Shown here: positions 1 through 5,204 of the stretch, in pieces
Numbering within the stretch: position 1 is the first letter of the stretch
Layout: each line of letters begins with the position of its first letter
Assembly: GCA_030460725.1 (NCBI GenBank)
Contig: JAKECL010000125.1
Span: 1 to 6,320 of the forward strand
Origin: Propionibacterium sp.
Lineage (GTDB): Bacteria; Actinomycetota; Actinomycetes; Actinomycetales; Actinomycetaceae
Direction of reading: 5' to 3'
DNA: 6,320 bases
Position numbers and translations under genes: made by a program
The notes under the pieces: model-generated
What the model was told of the DNA's origin: nothing
The model's database searches: none
What the model saw: only the letters and a program-made list of their open reading frames with translations

Positions 1-672
1 CGCGATGCGGACATCGCGCCACGCCCCCTCCAGGACCGCCTCCCCGTCTGGCGGGCGGTGGGTGGCTCGCCCGCCTCCGCTGTCCACGCCGGCAGGGCCG
101 GGCTCCCGATGATCATCGCCTTCCTGGTCGGTCCCCTCACCGCTCATCAGACGATGTCCGAGTATTACCGCAGCGCCGCCGAGCAGGCCGGTGTTCCACA
201 GGGGAGCCTCCACATCGGGGCTTCCGTGCACGGGTTCGTCGGACGCACCAGCCAGGGCGCACGCGACACGATGTACCCGCGCTTCGCGCGCGGCATGCGG
301 GAGAACAACCATCAGCGCGGCGTCGGCTTCGACATCTCGCGTCAGGCGTTCGACGCACAGGCGGGTCCCGGCGGCATGCCGGTGATCGGCTCCCCACAGG
401 AGGTCATCGACAAGGTCATGCGATACCACGAGGTCTACGGCATCGACCGCATCATCTTCCAGATGGGCTTCGGTGGGGTCTCCCAGCACGACCACCTGGG
501 GGCCTTGGAGCTGTTGGGCACCGAGGTTGCCCCCGTCCTGCGTCGCGAGTTCGGTGCGGGTCCCGTTGCGTTGCACCATGACGAGGGCGGCGCAGGTGCA
601 TCCGAGCACGCCGCGTCCCTCCCTGGCCGCGATCACTCCACGATGATGGCGGCTCGGGGGGCGAACCGATGA
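1..672 (+). CDS. LLM class flavin-dependent oxidoreductase, CE1758-like (5' end outside window)
   Basis: C-terminal 223 residues of a luciferase-like monooxygenase. The reading frame is open to base 1, so the true start lies upstream; a GTG at 58 is an internal Val codon, not a start. The segment around WRAVGGSPAS, followed by AGRAGLPMIIAFLVG, is the usual late beta-strand/helix region of the luciferase TIM barrel. The stretch VIGSPQEVIDKVMRYHE, then DRIIFQMGFGG and LELLGTEVAPVLRREF, is typical of the family C-terminus, as I recall it especially for the CE1758 subgroup. Enzymes of this fold use reduced FMN and O2 to oxidise an organic substrate in the cytoplasm; the substrate cannot be read from the sequence. 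The last 30 or so residues are a polar, low-complexity tail beyond the conserved domain. The gene overlaps the next by 4 bases (ATGA at 669-672), so the two are very probably one operon with coupled translation. Confidence 0.88.
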   Translation, partial: RDADIAPRPLQDRLPVWRAVGGSPASAVHAGRAGLPMIIAFLVGPLTAHQTMSEYYRSAAEQAGVPQGSLHIGASVHGFVGRTSQGARDTMYPRFARGMRENNHQRGVGFDISRQAFDAQAGPGGMPVIGSPQEVIDKVMRYHEVYGIDRIIFQMGFGGVSQHDHLGALELLGTEVAPVLRREFGAGPVALHHDEGGAGASEHAASLPGRDHSTMMAARGANR

Positions 673-1328
673 GCGACGTGACCACGCAGGCCGCACCCAC
701 GGGCGCTTCAGACGCCGTGGTGACGTCCACCGGAGCTACGATCAGTGGAGTCGACACCGCTGGCGGCGCGTTGAGCGTCGTCATCCTCAACGGGTCTCCC
801 TCGGAGGCGTCCAAGACCGTCACACTGGCACAACTGGCCGCGGACACTGCGGCCAGCCGGTTCCCGACCCACCTCACGCGGGTGGACGTCTACGGGCTGG
901 GTCCGGACCTCACGTCGGCCGTCACACGCAGCCAGGTCGGGCAGCTCGCGGAGGCGGCCCTGACGGCAGTGGAGTCCGCGGACCTGCTGCTGGTGGCGGT
1001 GCCCACCTTCCGCGGGTCGTACCCGGGAATCTTCAAGCACTTCGTGGACCTGCTCGACCTGTATGGGGTCGCGGGGACACCGACCGTGCTGATGGCGACG
1101 GGCGGGTCGGAGCGTCACTCGCTGATGATCGACCACGAGCTGCGACCCCTGTTCGCCTTCCTACAGGCGTTCGTCGCGCCTTCGGGGATCTATGTCGCGT
1201 CGGAGTCCTTCGACGGGACGGCGATCCTGGACCCGCGCGTGCACTCACGGATCCAGGTGTCGATCGATGACCTGACGCCGCTGCTGCAGGCTCGACTGTC
1301 TGCGCGGGCCGGGGACTCTGCGGCCTGA
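669..1328 (+). CDS. NAD(P)H-dependent FMN reductase, CE1759-like, partner of the upstream monooxygenase
   Basis: A 219-residue flavodoxin-fold reductase. A core beta strand SVVILNGSPSEASKT (about residues 36-50) carries the phosphate-binding loop. The second flavin loop is VPTFRGSYPGIFKHFVDLL (about 111-129). The segment ATGGSERHSLMIDHELRPLF (about 143-162) is characteristic of FMN reductases that accompany LLM monooxygenases. It would use NAD(P)H to make FMNH2 and hand it to the neighbouring enzyme. The ATG at 669 is favoured because it overlaps the upstream stop (ATGA) and has a G-rich ribosome site at 656-661 with 7 bases of spacing. It leaves a 35-residue Ser/Thr/Ala-rich leader before the domain, longer than usual, so a later start remains possible. 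Length and key loops look intact. A weak 5-bp stem follows the stop directly (1329-1341). Confidence 0.88.
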   Translation: MSDVTTQAAPTGASDAVVTSTGATISGVDTAGGALSVVILNGSPSEASKTVTLAQLAADTAASRFPTHLTRVDVYGLGPDLTSAVTRSQVGQLAEAALTAVESADLLLVAVPTFRGSYPGIFKHFVDLLDLYGVAGTPTVLMATGGSERHSLMIDHELRPLFAFLQAFVAPSGIYVASESFDGTAILDPRVHSRIQVSIDDLTPLLQARLSARAGDSAA

Positions 1329-1341
1329 CCACCTCCGGTGG
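1329..1341 (+). terminator. weak stem-loop right after the FMN reductase stop
   Basis: CCACC (1329-1333), loop TCC, GGTGG (1337-1341) forms a perfect 5-bp GC-rich stem starting at the base after the stop codon. No T-tract follows, so if it works as a terminator it is of the U-less kind described in some actinobacteria. It is short enough to be chance in high-GC DNA. Confidence 0.25.
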
Positions 1342-1386
1342 GCGGGACTGTCGGCGAGTCGGCGCGACTGTCGGCGAGTGGGCGCG
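1341..1386. repeat. 20-bp tandem direct repeat, 2.3 copies
   Basis: Unit 1 at 1341-1360 and unit 2 at 1361-1380 agree at 18 of 20 bases (differences at unit positions 5 and 20). The first six bases of a third copy (GGCGCG) follow at 1381-1386. The shared core is GACTGTCGGCGAGT. It lies in the gap between convergent genes and is not part of a credible coding frame. Confidence 0.8.
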
Positions 1387-1407
1387 GGCACCCATGTGTG
1401 AGTTCGA

Positions 1408-1425
1408 CAGCGTTGGCAGACGCTG
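1408..1425. other. hairpin in the convergent spacer
   Basis: CAGCGT (1408-1413), loop TGGCAG, ACGCTG (1420-1425): a perfect 6-bp stem with a 6-base loop. It could act as a bidirectional U-less terminator for the two converging operons or be part of a repeat element. No T-run follows on either strand. Confidence 0.4.
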
Positions 1426-1446
1426 GGGCACGCTTCTCGTGTCGAC

Positions 1447-1561
1447 CCCACACCCCGTCGCCAAATCCGAGCCCCCGATGACAACCGCATGTGGGCCCGA
1501 ACCCCCGAACCGACCGCGATCCGCCATGTCCGTCCCCGGACCCACACCCCGTCGCCAGATC
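1447..1561. repeat. 21-bp direct repeat pair, 94 bp apart
   Basis: Copies at 1447-1467 and 1541-1561 are identical except for A/G at 1464 and 1558. The shared part starts CCCACACCCCGTCGCCA and ends ATC. The interval also holds similar short phrases (CCGAACCCCCGAACCG, GTCCCCGGACCC), as if an older unit of about 94 bp had been duplicated and then diverged. Confidence 0.75.
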
Positions 1562-1581
1562 GGGGGCCCGGACGGCGCCGA

Positions 1582-1625
1582 CCCCGAGTGCGATCAGTCC
1601 CCGTCCGCCCCGAGTGGACTCAGTC
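1582..1625. repeat. degenerate 18-bp direct repeat spanning the ABC gene stop
   Basis: CCCCGAGTGCGATCAGTC (1582-1599) and CCCCGAGTGGACTCAGTC (1608-1625) match at 15 of 18 positions with a 26-bp period. The second copy covers the last codons and stop (1620-1622) of the minus-strand ABC gene, so the gene end may have been shaped by the repeat. Confidence 0.5.
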
Positions 1626-3503
1626 GGCGTCCACCTCGCGGGAGACCAGCGACGCGAGTGCACCGCCCTTCCTCATCAGTTCCGTATAGGTGCCCACCTC
1701 GACCAGTCGGCCACCGTCCAGGACGACAATGCGATCCGCGTCCCTCACCGTGGCAATCCTGTGGGCGATGACCACCAGGGTGCGTCCCCGCGTTGCCTCC
1801 CGCACACCCGCCAGCACCTGGGCCTCGGTGTCCCGGTCGAGCTGGGAGGTGGCCTCGTCCAGGATGGTCACTGGCGCATCCCGCAGGAGGGCTCGTGCCA
1901 GAGCCACGCGCTGGCGCTGGCCCCCGGACAGGCGCTCCCCCATCTCCCCGACCTGGGTGTCCAGTCCGTCCGGCTCCTGGGCGAGCCACTCCGCGAGCCC
2001 CACCTGACGACACACCCGTTCCAGGTCGGCTGGCGACGCATCGGGCCGGGCGAGCAACAGGTTCGCCCGCACGGAGTCGTTGAACACGTAGGGCCGCTGC
2101 GGCGCATAGGCCCCCAACTCCCGCAGGCGCTCCTGGGTGAGGTCACGGACATCGACGTCACCGATGCGAACCTCGCCCGCGGTGACGTCCCACATCCTCT
2201 CGACCAGGCTCGCCAGGGTCGACTTCCCGGATCCGGAGGCACCGACCACGGCTGTGACGCGCCCTGCCGGGAAGGTGAGGTCGACCTCGCGCAGTACCAG
2301 CGGTTGCTCGATGGTCGAGCCCTCCTGACCCGGATAGCGGAAGTCGACCCCGCGAACGACGATGTCGCCCGTGCCGTCGGACTCGCGGGGGGAGTCGGGG
2401 TCGGTCACCAGGGGAGCACGTTCGGTGATCATGAAGACACGCCTGGCGGAGGCAAAAGCCTGGTCGAGGTCCGCCTGGAAGTCCTCCACCGCGAGCATCG
2501 GAGCGAAGGACCCCAGGGTCACGCCCAGCGCCAGTCCCAGCTGGGCCAGCGAGATCTGCCCGCCACCGTACAGCGCCCCTGAGACCACGAGCATGACGAC
2601 CATGGAGCTGGCCACCAGCAGCTGGTTGGCACCCCTGCGCAGCGAGACGTACCGAGCTGCAACCGCCTGTGCGTCCCCGATGCGCCCCTCGATGTCCGCC
2701 ATCTGCTGGGAGCGGGCAGCCTCGTGGTTGAAGGCGAGGACCTCGCGCACCCCCTGCACGGAGTCGGTGACGTGCTGGGCCAGTCTCCCGCGGTCGTCGC
2801 GGATCCGGCGGGCAGCTGCGTCGGTGCGGGCCCCACCCCAGCGCGGAACGACCGCCCCGACCAGCACCAGGAATGGCATGAGGGCGAGGGTCGCCCACCA
2901 GGACACCGAGACCCCGAGGTAGGCCAGGACGATCGCCGGTGTGAGGATCGCGGTCAGTCCCGGTGCCAGGGTGTGGGCAAAGAACACCTCGATGCGGTCG
3001 ATGTCCTTGGTGACCCGGGAGAACAGATCCCCCGAGTCCTCCGCCTCGGTGCGACCGGGCGCCTGGGGTTCCAGGCGGTCGTAGAAGTAGTTGCGCAGCA
3101 ACGCCAGGGACCGGAACGCGACCCAGTGTCCACTGAACTGCTCGAGGTATCGGAAGAGTGCCTTGAGCAATGACAGCCCGATCAGCACCCCCGCAACCTG
3201 CGGCAGGGTCCAGGCGAGGGGTGCCGTGGACACGAGCGCATCGCCTTCACCCGCAACCGGAGTCAGTGCGGCGGCCCAGGATCCGACCGCCCACCCTCCC
3301 ACCGCGAACAGTGCGACCCCCAGGAGCAGGGCAACCAGGCGTGCGATGACGGAGAGGACCAGCGGTCCCAGGACCGGTCGGGCGACCCCCAGGAGGCGGC
3401 GTGCCAGGTCCCAACGGGTTTCGTTCGCAATGTCAGGTTGCCCCTGGGGGGTGGGAGCCACCGATGGCACCGTGGCGGATGAGGTCGTCTGAGAGGTGCT
3501 CAT
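1620..3503 (-). CDS. ABC half-transporter, membrane domain plus ATPase, CydC-like
   Basis: A 627-residue exporter-fold half-transporter. A polar leader (about 1-30) precedes about six membrane helices (roughly 43-70, 99-118, 178-198, 203-222, 295-315, 318-338). The cytoplasmic segment FRSLALLRNYFYDRLEPQAP (130-149), with SGDLFSRVTKDID (157-169), strongly recalls CydC. The ATPase domain is complete: Walker A GASGSGKST (421-429), Q-loop Gln469, signature LSGGQ (525-529), Walker B with catalytic Glu550, D-loop SQLD, H-loop His581. The ATG overlaps the stop of the upstream ABC gene (ATGA, plus-strand 3500-3503) and has a GGAAGGGA ribosome site 7 bases upstream, inside that gene. It presumably pairs with the upstream subunit as a heterodimer in the cytoplasmic membrane. 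CydDC proteins are linked to thiol or heme transport for cytochrome bd assembly. No cydAB is visible here, so I assign no symbol; heme or siderophore transport is an alternative. Confidence 0.9.
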   Translation of the reverse strand: MSTSQTTSSATVPSVAPTPQGQPDIANETRWDLARRLLGVARPVLGPLVLSVIARLVALLLGVALFAVGGWAVGSWAAALTPVAGEGDALVSTAPLAWTLPQVAGVLIGLSLLKALFRYLEQFSGHWVAFRSLALLRNYFYDRLEPQAPGRTEAEDSGDLFSRVTKDIDRIEVFFAHTLAPGLTAILTPAIVLAYLGVSVSWWATLALMPFLVLVGAVVPRWGGARTDAAARRIRDDRGRLAQHVTDSVQGVREVLAFNHEAARSQQMADIEGRIGDAQAVAARYVSLRRGANQLLVASSMVVMLVVSGALYGGGQISLAQLGLALGVTLGSFAPMLAVEDFQADLDQAFASARRVFMITERAPLVTDPDSPRESDGTGDIVVRGVDFRYPGQEGSTIEQPLVLREVDLTFPAGRVTAVVGASGSGKSTLASLVERMWDVTAGEVRIGDVDVRDLTQERLRELGAYAPQRPYVFNDSVRANLLLARPDASPADLERVCRQVGLAEWLAQEPDGLDTQVGEMGERLSGGQRQRVALARALLRDAPVTILDEATSQLDRDTEAQVLAGVREATRGRTLVVIAHRIATVRDADRIVVLDGGRLVEVGTYTELMRKGGALASLVSREVDAD

Positions 3504-5142
3504 GCCCCGGTCCCTTCCACGAGGGCGACGGTGTGCCCGTCGCGCAGTTCGAGACGCTTCTGGGCGTCCTCGATGGTGGCCTGACGGTGCGAGATCGTCA
3601 AGGTGGTCCGTCCCTTCGCGGCCGTACGCAGGGCCTGGAGAATCTCGCGTTCCGAGGTGAGATCCACGTGCGCTGTGGGCTCGTCGAGCAGGAGGATCGG
3701 GGCGTCCTTGAGCAGGGCGCGGGCGATGGCGACCCGCTGTGCCTCTCCGCCGGAGAGAGCCATCCCGCGCTCACCCACCGCAGTGTCGAGCCCGGCGGGG
3801 AGCCGGTCCATCAGTTCGCCCAGGTGTGCGCGACGCAGGGCGTCGATCAGCCGGTCGTCATCGGCACGAGGATCGGCGATGAGCAGGTTGTCCCGCAGCG
3901 TCCCGGTGAACAGGTACGTGTCCTGAGCGACGACGCCCATCTGGGCGCGGACCCATGCCACAGGGACACCCCTCAGATCATGTCCCCCGATGGACACGGT
4001 CCCGGAGTCGGGTCGCCTGTTTCCCTGGACGAGGGCGGCCACGGTGGTCTTTCCGACACCGGAGGGTCCGGTGAGCACGACGTGCTCCGCGGGGTTCACC
4101 TCCAGATCGAGGTTGCGCAGGACGGGCACCGTCTTGTCGTAACTGAAGGAGACGTCGTCCAGTCGGATGTCCGGTGCACGGGAGGGTGCGTGGCCGCCCT
4201 CGTCCGGAACGAGACCCCCGGTGCGTCGACGATCTCGGGGACCTGGGCCTGGAGCTTCCTGATCTCGCGGGCGGAGGCCATGCCTCCCATGCCGATGTAG
4301 AAGAATTGGCCGATGCGGTCCAGGGGATCCAGCATGATGGCGGACAGCAGGCCCAGGGAGATGGCCTTGCCGACACCGATGGCTCCGGCCTCCATCCGCC
4401 ACAGGGCGAGGACCACGGCACCGGTGACCATGCCGAGCGAGAACACGGCATCGACGACCAGCAGCACGATCTGGTTCCCGGCCAGGTAGCGCATGACGTG
4501 GCGACGTACGTCCTCGGTCGCGTGCTCCAGCCGGCGCCCCATGGTGCGACCCGCGTTGAGCAGGGCCAGCGTCGAGAGCCCCTGGATGGCGTCGAGTTCC
4601 TGTGCGGCCAGTGCCCGCGAGGAGCGGCGGTAGCGGGTGGACACCGACTTGAAGGCGGCCTGGAAGGCGATCACCGCCAGCGGTACCACCGGGATCGAGA
4701 CGGCCAGCAGCAGTGCGGCCAGAGGGTCGATGGCCAGCGCCACGATGATGACGACGACAGCGGGGGTGGCCAGCGAGGCGATCATGGGGGCCACGAAGGT
4801 CGCCTGGTGGGCCGCGGCGCGCTCGACCCCGTCGGTTGCGGTGGAGACGATGCGACCGGCACGCTCCCGGGTGCGTTCCGAGGGCCCCAGTGCGAAGACG
4901 TGGTCCAGGACACCGTGGCGCAGCGTTGTCTCGCGCCCCACCAGCGCCGACCCGGTCAGGTTCGAGGCGCCCCACGCGCACACGCCCGCGGCCAGGGCGG
5001 CCAGCAGGGCGGACACGATGGTCGCGGTGCCCAGGGGCAGGCCGACAGCGAGGCGCTCCACCCCGGTCCCGATGCACAGGTCGACCAGGGCGAGTCCGAT
5101 GGATGACCCCAGCGACAGTGCGATGACGGACGGTCTGTCCAT
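3500..5142 (-). CDS. ABC half-transporter, CydD-like; reading frame broken once as written (possible pseudogene or sequence error)
   Basis: Two frames together encode one 547-residue half-transporter. The first, from ATG at 5142 (AAAGGGG ribosome site at 5149-5155, 6 bases away), gives the membrane domain, about 309 residues with roughly six helices and a cytoplasmic QELDAIQGLSTLALLNAGR motif (181-199). Read as written, it continues with about 38 unrelated residues to a stop at 4096-4098. The ATPase continues in the -1 frame from about 4216 to the stop at 3500-3502. One extra G in the five-G run at plus 4215-4219 joins them. The joined ATPase has Walker A GPSGVGKTT (359-367), Q-loop Gln408, signature LSGGE (463-467), Walker B with Glu488, an unusual D-loop AHVD and H-loop His519. 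All catalytic residues are present and no other damage is seen, which favours a sequencing error or very recent mutation over an old pseudogene. It is translationally coupled to the next ABC subunit. Confidence 0.85.
4215..4219 (-). other. frame change at a five-G run in the linker between membrane and ATPase domains
   Basis: On the minus strand the codons read GCA CCG GGG GTC TCG and lead to an early stop. Adding one G, or slipping back one base on the GGG codon, gives CCG GGG GGT CTC GTT and restores the ATPase frame. The Gly tRNA on GGG could re-pair perfectly one base back because the preceding base is G. The run is, however, short for efficient slippage, and no classical heptamer is present. 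Confidence 0.75.
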
Positions 5143-5166
5143 CCCAATCCCCTTTCCCGAGAGCTT

Positions 5167-5182
5167 GTTAGGTCAACCTAAC
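5167..5182. promoter_or_regulatory. perfect palindrome resembling a DtxR/IdeR iron box, upstream of the ABC operon
   Basis: GTTAGGT (5167-5173), spacer CA, ACCTAAC (5176-5182) is a perfect inverted repeat, 25 to 40 bases upstream of the ABC start. It carries the TTAGGT and ACCTAA hexamers of DtxR-type operators. The spacing differs from the 19-bp consensus: hexamers are 2 apart here rather than 7. Aligned to the consensus on the plus strand from 5168, it matches at 13 of the 18 fixed positions by my count. It is therefore a candidate site for a metal-dependent DtxR-family repressor (iron, possibly manganese) rather than a textbook one. Confidence 0.55.
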
Positions 5183-5204
5183 TCACTAGCTGACACCCTG
5201 TCAC
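5175..5204 (-). promoter_or_regulatory. possible promoter of the ABC operon, overlapped by the palindrome
   Basis: Minus strand: GTGACA (5204-5199) fits a -35 box at 5 of 6 bases. After an 18-base spacer, TAGGTT (5180-5175) has the three key -10 bases (first T, second A, last T). The palindrome covers this -10 and the expected start site, the usual arrangement for repression. The -10 match is poor, so this is tentative. Confidence 0.3.
5191..5203. other. small hairpin at the stop of the HtaA-like gene
   Basis: TGACA (5191-5195), CCC, TGTCA (5199-5203) is a perfect 5-bp inverted repeat whose right arm contains the stop codon of the upstream minus-strand gene. It could be a weak attenuator between that gene and the ABC operon, a regulator half-site pair, or chance. 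Confidence 0.25.

Larger units (their letters stand above)
1387..1619. other. repeat-rich convergent intergenic spacer, no supported gene
   Basis: This stretch separates the FMN reductase operon from the end of the ABC transporter operon. Open frames here on both strands give only Pro/Arg/Ser-rich translations with no recognisable domain, so I call no gene. It contains a perfect 6-bp stem at 1408-1425, a 21-bp direct repeat pair, an 8-bp palindrome CGGCGCCG at 1573-1580, and a degenerate repeat that runs into the ABC gene stop. Its patchwork of similar phrases suggests a decayed intergenic repeat element, but family membership cannot be judged from one copy. Confidence 0.55.

Noticed and set aside
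1573..1580. CGGCGCCG palindrome as a terminator of the ABC operon
   Set aside because: It has no loop and no T-tract, and is the kind of short GC palindrome expected by chance at this base composition.
1491..2582. Long plus-strand open frame across the spacer and the end of the CydC-like gene
   Set aside because: Most of it is antisense to the conserved ATPase domain; the translation has no recognisable motif and no ribosome site.
3401..4300. Plus-strand open frame spanning the junction of the two ABC genes
   Set aside because: It is antisense to the start of one conserved gene and the ATPase of the other; composition is typical of a shadow frame.
4217..5077. Upstream extension of the ATPase reading frame with a possible start at 5077
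   Set aside because: The translation upstream of the frame change is Arg/Gly/Pro/His-rich and unlike any protein, while the overlapping frame gives a proper ABC membrane domain. The extension is open only by chance.
4174..5106. Long open frame on the plus strand opposite the first ABC gene
   Set aside because: The translation is Gly/Asp/Gln/His-rich with no domain, and lies antisense to a strongly conserved ABC membrane domain. It is a by-product of high-GC codon bias.
1620..5142. Naming the ABC pair cydD and cydC
   Set aside because: The fold and cytoplasmic motifs fit, but there is no cydAB nearby and the iron-box-like site suggests another role, so symbols would overstate the evidence.
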